Shown: positions 33,948 to 45,827 of the stretch, one piece after another
Layout of the letters: every line of letters starts with the position of its first letter
How positions within the stretch are numbered: the stretch's first letter is position 1
Assembly: GCF_002737755.1 (NCBI RefSeq)
Contig: NZ_PEGH01000018.1
Coordinates: 186,001-250,000 of the forward strand
From: Caulobacter sp. BP25
GTDB taxonomy: Bacteria; Pseudomonadota; Alphaproteobacteria; Caulobacterales; Caulobacteraceae
Direction of reading: 5' to 3'
DNA: 64,000 nucleotides
Position numbers and translations under genes: made by a program
Notes under the pieces: model-generated
Told to the model about the DNA's origin: nothing
The model's input: only the letters and a program-made list of their open reading frames with translations
Databases searched by the model: none

Positions 33948-35432
33948 TTATTCGCGTCCGGCGGCGGCCGGCTTGCGGTAGTCCAAGGCCGGTGGACGGT
34001 CGCCCAGCATGGCCTTGTAGGTGAAGTCCGGGCCGCGGCGCTGGTCGAGCTCGGCCTTGGCCTTCTTGATGATGTCCGGGCTGGTGAAAAGGTCCGCGCC
34101 GGTCAGCGCCAGGGTCTTGGCCGCGTTGACCGCGCCCTTGACGCCGATCGACATCCCGGCGGCCGCGACGTTCTGCCAGCTGTGGCCCGCCGAGCCTGGC
34201 ACGAAGCTCGCCGTGCCAAGGCCCACCGTGGGCGTCACCCAGCTGATGTCGGAGACGTCGGTCGAGCCGCCGCCGCCTTCCAGCTCGACCTTGTAGGGCT
34301 CGATCGTCTTGACCGAGTCGATCGAAGGCGGATTGACCATTGAGGTCTGCATCTTCTTGGCGAAGGCGATCTCCTCGGACGTCCAGGTAATGCCGCCGAC
34401 CTTGCGCAGGTTGGCGTCCATCACGCGGCCCAGGGTGTCGTTGGGGAGCAGGGCGTAGACGCCGCCGGTGATCTCTTTCTCGACCGTCGTACCGGTGGCC
34501 AGGGCCGCGCCCTCGGCGGCCTTCTCGACGCGCGACCAGACGTCCTTGACGACGGCGGGGTCGGGGTGGCGGACGTAGTAGTAGACCTCGGCGAAGTCTG
34601 GAACGACGTTCGGCGCCGAACCGCCCGAGGTGATCACGTAATGGATCCGGGTCTTGTCGGGCGTATGCTCGCGCAGGAAGTTGGCGGCCACGTCCATGAC
34701 CTCGACGCCGTCGAGGGCGGACCGGCCTTTTTCGGGCGCGCCGGCGGCATGGGCCGAGACACCCCGGAAGCGGAACTTGCCGCTAATATTGGCCATGGAG
34801 ACGCCCTGGACGGCGCTGTTGGCGTTGGCGGGGTGCCAGTGCAGTGTGACGTCGACATCTTTGAACAGGCCGTCGCGCACGAAGTAGACCTTGCCCGAGC
34901 CGCCTTCCTCGGCGGGCGTGCCGTAGACGCGCAGCTCGCCCTTCACGTTGTTCTTGACCATCCAGGCCTTGAGCGCGACAGCCGCGCCGACGGAGGCCGC
35001 GCCGAACAGGTTGTGGCCGCAGCCGTGGCCGGCGACTTGGCCCGGGATCGGGGTTTTCACCGGATCGGCGGTCTGGGCCAGGCCGGGCAGGGCGTCGAAC
35101 TCGGCGAGAATGGCGACCACGGGCCCCGGGCCGTTCTTATAGTTGGCGATGAACGCCGTCGGCTCGCCCGCGACGCCCGCCTTGATGTCGAAGCCCGCTG
35201 CCTTGAGCTGGCTCTGCAGCAGGGCCGTGCTCTTGGTCTCCTGGTAGCCGACCTCGGCGAAGCTCCAGATCTTCAGCGCTGCGTCCTGGATCTGGGCGGC
35301 GTCGGCGTCGACGGCCTTCAGGATCTGAGCGCGATCAGCGTCGGTGATCGGCTTGGCGAAGGCCTGGGGCGCCAGCAGTCCCGTCGCCATGGTGGCGGAC
35401 AGAAGCGCGAGCTTCAGGGCGGAGATCTTCAT
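33948..35432 (-). CDS. exported M20 family amidohydrolase (AbgB/IAA-amino acid hydrolase-like)
   Basis: A 494-residue metallohydrolase with a signal peptide (MKISALKLALLSATMATGLLAPQAFA). Zn-site motifs are VVAILAEFDALPGL, VAGHGCGHNLFGAASV and YGTPAEEGGSGK. A dimerisation insert (FRFRGVSAHAAGAPEKGRSALD) and a late SAGHSWQNVAA also match the aminobenzoyl-glutamate/aminoacylase-like M20D group. These enzymes split N-acyl or amide bonds of amino acids. Export to the periplasm and the adjoining FecI/FecR/TBDR genes suggest it processes an imported amide substrate. The start at 35432 is the only one giving a signal peptide. Confidence 0.9.
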   Translation of the reverse strand: MKISALKLALLSATMATGLLAPQAFAKPITDADRAQILKAVDADAAQIQDAALKIWSFAEVGYQETKSTALLQSQLKAAGFDIKAGVAGEPTAFIANYKNGPGPVVAILAEFDALPGLAQTADPVKTPIPGQVAGHGCGHNLFGAASVGAAVALKAWMVKNNVKGELRVYGTPAEEGGSGKVYFVRDGLFKDVDVTLHWHPANANSAVQGVSMANISGKFRFRGVSAHAAGAPEKGRSALDGVEVMDVAANFLREHTPDKTRIHYVITSGGSAPNVVPDFAEVYYYVRHPDPAVVKDVWSRVEKAAEGAALATGTTVEKEITGGVYALLPNDTLGRVMDANLRKVGGITWTSEEIAFAKKMQTSMVNPPSIDSVKTIEPYKVELEGGGGSTDVSDISWVTPTVGLGTASFVPGSAGHSWQNVAAAGMSIGVKGAVNAAKTLALTGADLFTSPDIIKKAKAELDQRRGPDFTYKAMLGDRPPALDYRKPAAAGRE

Positions 35433-35565
35433 GGATGGTTTCCCCGAGAAAGCGACGACGGCGCCAGCCTGGCCGGAAGGCGCCTTACTGTACGACGCGA
35501 GAGCGGCGCGAAACCTCACCCCGCCGGTACAATAAATTCGCCGGCGATCGGGTTCGCCGTGTGGA

Positions 35566-36588
35566 TCAGGCGCGTGGGCGGACCAGCTCGATGCGGGTTT
35601 CGTCCGCATGGCCGATGTCGGCCAGGCCATAGGTCTTGAGCGCGGTCGCGAAGGCGTCGACCTGGCCCGTCTTGAACACGCCGCTGACGGGGGTCGCGGC
35701 CAGGGCCGAATCCGTCACGGACAGCTTGCGTTTGGAGAAGCGGTTCATCTCGGCGACCACCGCCGAAAGAGGCTCGCCGTCAAAGACGAGCCGGCCTTGC
35801 AGCCAAGCCGACTCCTTGGCGGTGTCGACCGGGGCGACCGCCCAGTCGGCGGGTTCGGCCGCGACGAAGCGCGAGCCGGCCGACATCTCGACCTTCCGCT
35901 CGCCCGTGGGGGACGCGCCAGCGATCCGCACGCGCCCTTCGACCAGCGTCACCGAGAGCTTGCCGGGCTCCATCCTCACGTCGAAGGCCGTGCCGATCGC
36001 CGTCACCTGCTTGTCGCCAGCCACGACCACGAACGGGCGCGCAGGGTCCTCGGCGACCTGGAAGAAGGCCTGGCCTCGAACCAGCGTCAGGCGGCGCGCC
36101 TTGTCCCATCGGTTCACGCGGACGGCGGAATCGGTGCTGAGCGTAACGACCGAATTGTCAGCCAGGCGGAAGGTCGAGCGCTCGCCCACGCCGGTCGTGA
36201 ATACTGGCTCGTCCGCTTCAGGGGCGGAGGTCTTGCTGGTCGTCAGCCAGCGCTGGCCCAGAACGGCGCCGCCAGCCAGAGCCACGAGACTCGCGGCCGC
36301 CAACCCTAGGTTCCGGCGGCTGAGGCGGCGAGGCCTGTGGTCCGTGGCGCCCAGAGCGTCTGCCCGCAAGGCGGCCATCGCCGGATCGCGCTCAAGCAGG
36401 GCCATCGACTCCCAGGTCGAACCGATCTCTCGCCACGCCGCCGCGTTCGCGGCGTCGGCGTCAAGCCAAAGCTGGAAGTCCCGGCGGTCCCGCGCCGAGA
36501 CGTCGTCGCTCTGCAGACGCGCGAACCAGCACGTCGCCGCGCTAGCCGGGTCGTCTGCTGTCTCTTTGCCCGACGTGGTCGACGTCAT
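35566..36588 (-). CDS. FecR family anti-sigma/sigma regulator
   Basis: A 340-residue inner-membrane regulator. The N-terminal cytoplasmic part (ARDRRDFQLWLDADAANAAAWREIGSTWE, a DUF4880-like motif) is followed by one transmembrane segment at about 94-112. A periplasmic FecR domain comes next (GERSTFRLADNSVVTLSTDSAVRVNRWDKARRLTLVRGQAFFQVAEDPARPFVV). A C-terminal secretin/TonB-like short domain (LVFDGEPLSAVVAEMNRFSKRKLSV) completes it. FecR relays a signal from an STN-containing TBDR to the sigma factor. It overlaps the sigma gene by 47 bp and is translated after it. Confidence 0.93.
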   Translation of the reverse strand: MTSTTSGKETADDPASAATCWFARLQSDDVSARDRRDFQLWLDADAANAAAWREIGSTWESMALLERDPAMAALRADALGATDHRPRRLSRRNLGLAAASLVALAGGAVLGQRWLTTSKTSAPEADEPVFTTGVGERSTFRLADNSVVTLSTDSAVRVNRWDKARRLTLVRGQAFFQVAEDPARPFVVVAGDKQVTAIGTAFDVRMEPGKLSVTLVEGRVRIAGASPTGERKVEMSAGSRFVAAEPADWAVAPVDTAKESAWLQGRLVFDGEPLSAVVAEMNRFSKRKLSVTDSALAATPVSGVFKTGQVDAFATALKTYGLADIGHADETRIELVRPRA

Positions 36589-37117
36589 CCTGATCCCGCA
36601 GGCGCTCGTGCAAATGCCGCAGCGCCTTCATCACATGTTTCTCGACAGCGCTGACGGAGACACCCAGGCGCTGGGCGACGAGCTTGTAGCTCATCTCCTC
36701 GAAGCGCACGAGGATGAAAACCCGTCGCGTACGTTCCGGCAGCGTGTTCAACGCAGCCAGGACCCGCGCCATCTGTTCCCGTCCCTGTAGGACGCGCTCC
36801 GGTGACATTTCATCAACCGGATGATGAATTTCTTGCAGTTCGCAGTGGTCTGAGCGCCGGCGCGTACGATCGCGCCGGCCGCGATCAATCAGCACATTGG
36901 CGGCGACCTCGAAGAGATAGCCTTCGACATTGGTGACCACCGCGCCAGGCTGGCGCTTGTGGATACGGAGCAGAACCTCCTGAACGAGGTCCTCGACATC
37001 ACTGGAGGGAGCCCGGCGAGAGAAGAAGGCTCGGAGCGCGGGGGTGAAGCGCGCGCTGCTTTCGGCCAGGAGCTGATCCTGGTCTGCGGGCCCGAGAGGC
37101 TTCCTGCCCCAGATCAT
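36542..37117 (-). CDS. FecI-like ECF sigma factor
   Basis: A 191-residue extracytoplasmic-function sigma factor. Region 2 is visible as SSDVEDLVQEVLLRIHKRQPGAVVTNVEGYLFEVAANVLIDRGRR. Region 4 reads LNTLPERTRRVFILVRFEEMSYKLVAQRLGVSVSAVEKHVMKALRHLHERL. It is paired with FecR and divergent from an STN-type TBDR gene across 264 bp, the classical cell-surface signalling layout. It likely drives the TBDR genes to the right. The C-terminal tail (QDDVDHVGQRDSRRPG) overlaps the fecR start. Confidence 0.93.
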   Translation of the reverse strand: MIWGRKPLGPADQDQLLAESSARFTPALRAFFSRRAPSSDVEDLVQEVLLRIHKRQPGAVVTNVEGYLFEVAANVLIDRGRRDRTRRRSDHCELQEIHHPVDEMSPERVLQGREQMARVLAALNTLPERTRRVFILVRFEEMSYKLVAQRLGVSVSAVEKHVMKALRHLHERLRDQDDVDHVGQRDSRRPG

Positions 37118-37381
37118 TGTGTGCGCCCCGACATCGAGGGGGATGCTGAGATCGCCGTCTCGGCTCTGTCAAGCGGCGCGGACCGATGGTGGAGGATGTC
37201 GGAGGCCGCGCGGCCAGTTGCCTAGTGGCTATGCAACAGGCGATCTTGTGGCGTCGGAACGCGGCCCGAAGACGGACGGCCCGGCGAAATGAGGCATGGT
37301 CGACGCCCTCGCGGCGTAAGGATGAGGCCGTCGGGGAGGTCGAGAGTCGTTGTGTCTTGGTGTGGAGAGGCGGGAGCGTCG

Positions 37382-39912
37382 ATGAGGCGCGGTTCCGCCT
37401 TGCTCTTGTTATGTGCGGTCGCCCTGGGATGATGGCGCCGGTCGCCGCCGCCGGTGCGCGAAAGCCGGCGGCGGCGTATCGCTTCGACATGCCCGCCCAG
37501 CCTCTGAGCCAGGCGCTGAACAAATTGGCGGTGCGCAGCGACCGAGAGATTCTCTTCTCACCTGTCCTAACGCGCGCGCGCCTAAGTCCGCCGCTGATCG
37601 GGGTTTTCACGCCGGAGGAGGCGCTGCGGCGACTTCTGGCCGGATCGGGCCTTACGGTGCGGACCGACGGGCGGAGCTTTCTGATCGTTCCCGCGCCTCG
37701 ACCCGCGCCGACCGTCGAGGCGAGCGCTCCAGCGCCTCCATCGCTGGTGGCGGCCCCCCTCGACGCGGTGTTGGTGACCGCGTTGCGGCGAGCCAGCCTG
37801 GCGCAACAGACTCCGATCAGCATGGTCGTTGTCTCTGGCGAAGATTTGTCGCGCATGGGCATGCTGGATCTTGAGAAGGCCGCGCCGCTCCTGCCGGGGT
37901 TGAAGCTGGTCTCGACCGCGTTCGGCCGCCGCCTGGTGCTGCGCGGCGTCTACGGCGCTGGCGAAGCGACGACGGGTCTCTACTACGACGAGACCTCGAT
38001 GACCGGGCCGGTCGGAACCACGGCCGATCCGGGCGTGATGATCCCGGAGCTGGCGCTGGTGGACGTCGACAGGATCGAACTGCTGCGCGGTCCCCAGGGC
38101 ACGCTCTACGGCTCAGGTGCGATGGGCGGGGCGCTGCGGATTCTGTTCAAACGCCCGGATCTCAACGCGAACGGCGGGGCCGTCAGCGCGAGCGTGGTGG
38201 CGGCCGCGCACGGCGGGCAGGCGGGCGGCGTCACCGGAACGCTGAACACGGTCGTCATCCCGGACGTCCTGGCGGTGCGGCTGACCGCCTACGACCAGCG
38301 CCAGCCTGGCGTGATCGACAACGTCCGGCTAGGGCTCTCCGATGTCGACGCCTCGCGCATCCAGGGCGCGCGAGCGCTTGTCCTGTGGTCGCCGAACGAG
38401 AGGTTTTCAGCCCTACTTTCAGCAACGCATCAGAAGAACCATCGCGACGACATTCCGGCCTGGAACGACATCGCCGGACCGTGGCGCACCGTCCATGCGG
38501 GGCGGGCGCCGTTTGATGGCGAGATCGACCTGGCCTCCTCCACCCTGCGCTGGCGCGGCGACGGTGCCGAGGTCACCGCCGCAGCGTCCTGGTATCGTTG
38601 GCGCCTGACCCGCCGCTCCGACTACAGCGGCGTTCTATTGGGCGAGCGCGAGAGCGCGACCGGCTGCATGCGCTACTTCTCGATCGCCAGCGCTTGTGAC
38701 GTGGCGCAGGTCCAAGGGTACGGCGCCTATGTCGATAGCGTGTATCCCGCGATCCTGAACCAGCCGGCGACCCTGACCGCCCGAATTCAGGAGGTCCGCG
38801 CCGCTTCGACCGGGGAGGGTGCGTTCAGCTGGACGGTGGGCGTCTACAACGAGGTGCGGCTGGATCACATCGACAGTCAGGTGCGCCACGTCGACCCCGC
38901 CACCGGCGCGCTAGTCGAGCCGGCGGTGATGATCGGCCGTCGCAGTATCGACAATCGCCTGCGTCAGAGTGCGGTGTTCGGCGAGGCGTCATACGCGGTC
39001 GGCTCGGCCACGCGGCTAACGTTTGGCGGTCGCCGGTTCGACTACGACAAGCGCGACAGCGGCCAGGTGCAGGTCCCCAATGTCGTGTCGGGAACCTGGG
39101 CAGGTTATGCGATCGACCAGAGGACAGAGGAGCGCGGCTGGAGCCTCAAGGCCCTGGTCAGCCACGAGCTCTCGACGGACCTGTTCGCCTACGCGCAGGT
39201 CTCCCAAGGTTTCCGGCCCGGCGGCGTCAATGTGGTGCCAGGATTGCCAGACGCCCTGGCCGCCTATCGCTCCGACCGCCTGACGAACTACGAGCTGGGT
39301 TTGAAGACGCAGGCGGCCAGCCAAAGGCTGACGGCCAATATCGCGCTCTATCAGATCGACTGGCGCGACATGCAGTACGCGGCCCAGACCCAGAACCGAG
39401 CCTTCTCGTACCTCACGAACATCGGCGCCAGCCGCATCCGGGGGCTGGAGGCGGAGGTCGCCGCGCGGCGGCTGGCGGGCTGGGACCTGGCCGCCAATCT
39501 GACCCTGACCGACGCGCGGCTCACAGCCGATCAGGTCACCAACGCCGCCATCGGGCTAGGACGCGCCGGAGATCGGCTGCCGACGGTTCCGCGCCTCGCG
39601 GCCTCGGGGTCCGTCGAGCGCAGATGGGCGGTGGGGACGCTTGAAGCGAGTTTGCGCCTGGACGCCTCCTACGCTGGGATCGCGCGGGCGGCCTTCAATC
39701 CCGACAATCCCGACTACTTGAAGATGGGCGGCTACGCCGTCTTCGGAGCCAACGCAGGCCTACGAGCCAGCGCGTGGAGCGTTGATCTTTCGATCGACAA
39801 TATCCTCGATCGGGCGGGGCGGGCGTCTGCGGCGCGGAACACCTCTGGTCCCATCGAGTATTTCGGCGTCGCCCCGCGCACGCTGCGCCTGCAGGTCGAG
39901 CGGCGCTTCTAG
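37382..39912 (+). CDS. STN-domain TonB-dependent receptor (FecA type), signal peptide out of frame
   Basis: From 37429 one frame encodes a TBDR with an N-terminal secretin/TonB signalling domain (YRFDMPAQPLSQALNKLAVRSDREILFSPVLTR...). It continues with a plug (LRGVYGAGEATTGLYYDETSMTGPVGTTAD...LLRGPQGTLYGSGAMGGALR) and barrel ending LQVERRF. The receptor would import a substrate and report it to FecR. Just upstream, behind GGGAG, an ATG at 37382 opens MRRGSALLLLCAVALG in a different frame, ending in TGA at 37430-37432. One extra base in the GGG at 37426-37428 would join it to MMAPVAAAGA to give a perfect signal peptide. As written, the receptor cannot be exported. Sequencing error or real inactivation cannot be told apart here. 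Confidence 0.88.
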
Positions 39913-40016
39913 GGCCAAGCTTTACCTTTTTCGTCACCCGCGATGAGGTCGCCGGGACGCCTTGCGTCTGATCCTACAGGCCGCCTGTCGAGCGGACCGC
40001 GAAGAGGGGATCAAGA

Positions 40017-42335
<2,319 letters not shown>

Positions 42336-42750
42336 GGATGAGGCGGAGGCGGGCGTCAGTCCGCCTCCAACGCCGTGTCGGCCGCATGGATTTGCTTATA
42401 ATTTCGAATTTTCCGCGATATAATTTCGCGATATCCATGCATGGTTATCAATCCATTTCAGCATCAATAGGTAAAAATGCGTTCGCTCTGTTTATAAATA
42501 TAGGATGTCAATCCACAATTACATCAATCTTCCTGTGCTTCTGTCTTGAGCGATCCCGGGCATAGCATTGCTCTTCTGTGATCATTGCTGCGGCGATTGT
42601 TAGAAAATTTCCCCTACCAAACCCTATTCATTTGATGGGAATAGCATTCGTCCGCTCCAGTGGGTGGGCGTATGGCGGGAGCCGAGTTCTTCTTCGTCGG
42701 TGAAGGAGAATGGGGAGCGGCTCGCGCGTCGAGTTCTTGGAGGGGCTCTC
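42336..42750. other. 415-bp AT-rich intergenic/promoter region
   Basis: After a GC-rich hairpin at 42345-42368 the composition drops sharply: 42390-42630 is among the most AT-rich DNA in the window. It holds a direct repeat CGCGATAT-N5-CGCGATAT (42414-42434), then the perfect palindrome CCATGCATGG (42435-42444), and TATAAATATAGG near 42500. No gene was found. It likely contains the promoter and operators of the following TBDR gene and may be foreign DNA. Confidence 0.55.
42345..42368 (+). terminator. possible terminator hairpin after second TBDR gene
   Basis: GGAGGCGG, an 8-base loop, then CCGCCTCC, 9 bp after the TBDR stop. There is no U tract, so factor-dependent termination or an mRNA 3'-end hairpin is more likely than a classical terminator. 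Confidence 0.4.
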
Positions 42751-45700
42751 ATGAACATAAACAACCGCAAGCTCGTGCTTGCGACCACGGCGCTATGCGC
42801 CGCCAGCTTCGCCGCCCATGCTTGGGCGCAACAGGCTGAACCGGCGCCATCGGTGTCCGCCGTGACAGAGGTAGAGGCGGTGGTCGTTGTCGGCTCGCAG
42901 ATCAAGGGAGCCAAGGTCAACGCCGCCCTGCCGGTCACGCTAATCGGCGAAGACCAGATCCAGGCGTCCGGTGCAGTGTCGGGCGATGACCTGTTCCGCA
43001 CCATCCCGCAGATGGGCGATGTGAATTTCAATGCGCAGTACACGCCCGGCAGCAGCAACAGCGCGCGCGGCGACGTCGGTTCAGTGAACTTGCGCAACCT
43101 TGGCATCGGCAACACGCTGGTGCTGCTGAACGGCCGCCGGGTTGTCACGCACCCGACCAGCCAGGCCAACGACAACCTCGTGCCGGTCCTGACCTACAAC
43201 AGCAACGCCATTCCAGTGACGGGCCTCAAGCGCATGGAAGTGCTGCGCGACGGCGCGGCGGCCATCTACGGCGCCGATGCGGTGGCCGGGGTCGTCAACA
43301 CGGTGCTGCGCGACGACATCGACGGCATCACCGCCTCGATCCAGTACGGGACGGCCGAAGGCACGAACCTGCAGGACTATAATTTCAACGTCTTTGGCGG
43401 AAAGAACTTCGCCGAAGGCCGCGGCAACATCAGCGCCTTCGTCTCGTATGACGCCCGCTCGCACCTGCGCTCCAAGGACCAGGCCTACACGGCCTCACTG
43501 GACCGTCGCCCGCTGTTCGCCGGCACGCGCTTCGACGGCGCCACCAGCCTGGATGGCCGCAGCACCACCACGCCCTGGGTCTACGCCCAGACCCCCCAGA
43601 GCTTCGGCACGGTGCGTCAGGGTACGACGGCCCTGACCAGCAGCGCGGGCTACTTCCACATCCAGCCGTCCAGCTTCTCGGGCTGCCAGCTCAACATCAG
43701 CGGCGGTCTCTGCATCGACGACGGAGCGCTGGCGACCGCGGGCGTCGATCGCGACCTGCGCTTTGACTCCTATGCGTTGAACACGACCGTCATTCCGTCG
43801 GTGAAGCGCTCGAACGTCTTCCTGACTGGTCACTACGACCTGACCGACGACATCACCGTCTTTGGCGAGCTTGGCTTCTATCACGCCAAGACCAACGCCC
43901 AGCAGGCGCCGATCGCGACCTTGTCGTCGGGCGTGATCTCGATCCCGGCCAGCAACTACTGGAACCCCTTCGGTCCGGTGACCTTCGCGAACGGCGCCGC
44001 CAACCCCAACCGCCTGCCCAACCTCAATATCCCGGCCGCCGGCCTGTCGCTGACCTTGCGCGGCTACACCTTCGCCGACCTCGGCCCGACGGAAGTGGAC
44101 GTCACCAACGACCAGTACCGCGTGCTGGGCGGCGTTCGCGGCGAGAAGTTCGGTTTCGACTGGGAGTCGGCGTTCATCTATTCGGAGGCCACGGCCGACG
44201 ACATCAGCGACAACGTCTCCAACACCAAGCTCTACGCTCAGCTCGCCCTGTCGACGCCCGACGCCTACAACGTCTTCAACGGCTCGAACATCAGCAGCCC
44301 CAGCGGCGCGGACACGACCGTCAACAGCCAGGCGGCGATCGACGCCATCAAGGTCAAGGTCAAGCGCCGCACCAAGAGCACCCTGGCCTCCTGGGACTTC
44401 AAGGTCTCCAAGCCTGATCTCTTTACGCTGCCCGGCGGCGACGTCGGCATGGCCTCGGGCGTGGAGCTGCGGCGCGAGACCCAGCTCGACGACCGTGACA
44501 GCCGCATCGACGGCACGACCACCTTCACCGATCCGATTAGCAGGGCGGTGCTGAGCGACCTGATCAACTCCAGCATCAATCCCGACACCAAGGGCCACCG
44601 TACGGTCGCCTCGACCTATCTCGAGTTCGCCGCGCCGCTGGTGTCGCCCGAGATGTCTATCCCGCTGGTCCATCGCCTGGACGTCCAGCTAGCTGGCCGC
44701 TACGAGCACTACAGCGACTTCGGCAGCACCGCCAAGCCTAAGGTCGCCGCCGCCTGGGACCTGGTCGATGGCGTCAGGGTCCGCGGCTCCTGGGCGCAAG
44801 GCTTCCGTGCTCCGAACCTGGAGCAGATCAACGCGACCGTCGTGTCGCGCTCCAACACCCGCACGGACTATGTCTTCTGCGAGGCCGATCTGCGGGCCAA
44901 GCGCATCACGGCCTTCTCCTCGTGCTCGCGCTCGCTGCTGACCACGGCGCGGCGGGCCGGCAATCCGGACCTCGATCCTGAGGAATCGACCACCCTGTCC
45001 TACGGCCTGGTGCTGGAGCCTCGGTTCATCCCATCCAACTTCGGCAAGTTCACCTTCACGGTCGACTATTGGAAGGTGAAGCAGAAAGGCCTGATCGGCG
45101 TGTTCGGCGAGGGCAACGCCCTCATCCTGGACTACCTGCTGCGCCAGTCGGGCTCGAGCAACCCGAACGTCATCCGCGCCGCGCCAACGGCTGATGACGT
45201 CGCCGCCTTTGCCGGTACGGGTCTCACCGCCGCCGGTCAGGTGCTGTACGTCAACGACAAGTACACCAACCTTCAGCCGCAGGATGTCGAAGGGTTGGAC
45301 CTGGGCCTGATGTGGCGGCTCAACACCGACCGCTTCGGCGACTTCGACCTCAGCCTGAACGCCGCCCATCTGATCAAGTACTATCAGTCGCCCTCGCCGG
45401 GCATCGCCGAGCTGCTGAAGGCTCGGAACGAAGGCAAGATCAACGCTGGCACCACGATCACCGGCGGCGGCAGCCTGCTGAACCAGAACGGCAAGCCCGA
45501 GTGGAAGGGCTCGGCCTCGCTGACCTGGCGCTACAAGCAGCTGACCGTGGGCGGATTCACCCAGTACATCGGCGGCTACGACGATACCGACCTGATCGAC
45601 TCCGCGGGCGTGCCCTGGGCCGTCGACTCGCAGCTGACCGCCAACCTCTACGGCCAGTACGACTTCACCGAGGCGGCCACCACGCTGCGTCTGGGCGTGC

Positions 45701-45807
45701 GCAACATCACCGACAAGGACCCGCCGCTCAGCTCGACGGGCTATGACGGAACGGTCTACGCGCCGTACGCGCGCTATTGGTACTTCAGCATCAAGAAGCA
45801 GTTCTAG
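42751..45807 (+). CDS. large TonB-dependent receptor
   Basis: A 1018-residue outer-membrane receptor with a signal peptide (MNINNRKLVLATTALCAASFAAHAWA). The plug (VVVGSQIKGAKVNAALPVTLIGEDQIQASGAVSGDDLFRTIPQ...VTGLKRMEVLRDGAAAIYGADAVAGVVNTVLRDDIDG) belongs to a different TBDR subfamily from the two receptors before it. The barrel ends SIKKQF. The start at 42751 follows GGAGGGG, and the upstream in-frame extension is not signal-like. It is followed after 20 bp by the metalloprotease gene and probably heads a three-gene operon (receptor, protease, amidohydrolase). Receptors of this subfamily are often linked to peptide or amide uptake, which fits the neighbours. Confidence 0.92.
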   Translation: MNINNRKLVLATTALCAASFAAHAWAQQAEPAPSVSAVTEVEAVVVVGSQIKGAKVNAALPVTLIGEDQIQASGAVSGDDLFRTIPQMGDVNFNAQYTPGSSNSARGDVGSVNLRNLGIGNTLVLLNGRRVVTHPTSQANDNLVPVLTYNSNAIPVTGLKRMEVLRDGAAAIYGADAVAGVVNTVLRDDIDGITASIQYGTAEGTNLQDYNFNVFGGKNFAEGRGNISAFVSYDARSHLRSKDQAYTASLDRRPLFAGTRFDGATSLDGRSTTTPWVYAQTPQSFGTVRQGTTALTSSAGYFHIQPSSFSGCQLNISGGLCIDDGALATAGVDRDLRFDSYALNTTVIPSVKRSNVFLTGHYDLTDDITVFGELGFYHAKTNAQQAPIATLSSGVISIPASNYWNPFGPVTFANGAANPNRLPNLNIPAAGLSLTLRGYTFADLGPTEVDVTNDQYRVLGGVRGEKFGFDWESAFIYSEATADDISDNVSNTKLYAQLALSTPDAYNVFNGSNISSPSGADTTVNSQAAIDAIKVKVKRRTKSTLASWDFKVSKPDLFTLPGGDVGMASGVELRRETQLDDRDSRIDGTTTFTDPISRAVLSDLINSSINPDTKGHRTVASTYLEFAAPLVSPEMSIPLVHRLDVQLAGRYEHYSDFGSTAKPKVAAAWDLVDGVRVRGSWAQGFRAPNLEQINATVVSRSNTRTDYVFCEADLRAKRITAFSSCSRSLLTTARRAGNPDLDPEESTTLSYGLVLEPRFIPSNFGKFTFTVDYWKVKQKGLIGVFGEGNALILDYLLRQSGSSNPNVIRAAPTADDVAAFAGTGLTAAGQVLYVNDKYTNLQPQDVEGLDLGLMWRLNTDRFGDFDLSLNAAHLIKYYQSPSPGIAELLKARNEGKINAGTTITGGGSLLNQNGKPEWKGSASLTWRYKQLTVGGFTQYIGGYDDTDLIDSAGVPWAVDSQLTANLYGQYDFTEAATTLRLGVRNITDKDPPLSSTGYDGTVYAPYARYWYFSIKKQF

Positions 45808-45827
45808 TCAGGGGGGCGGACGACGTG

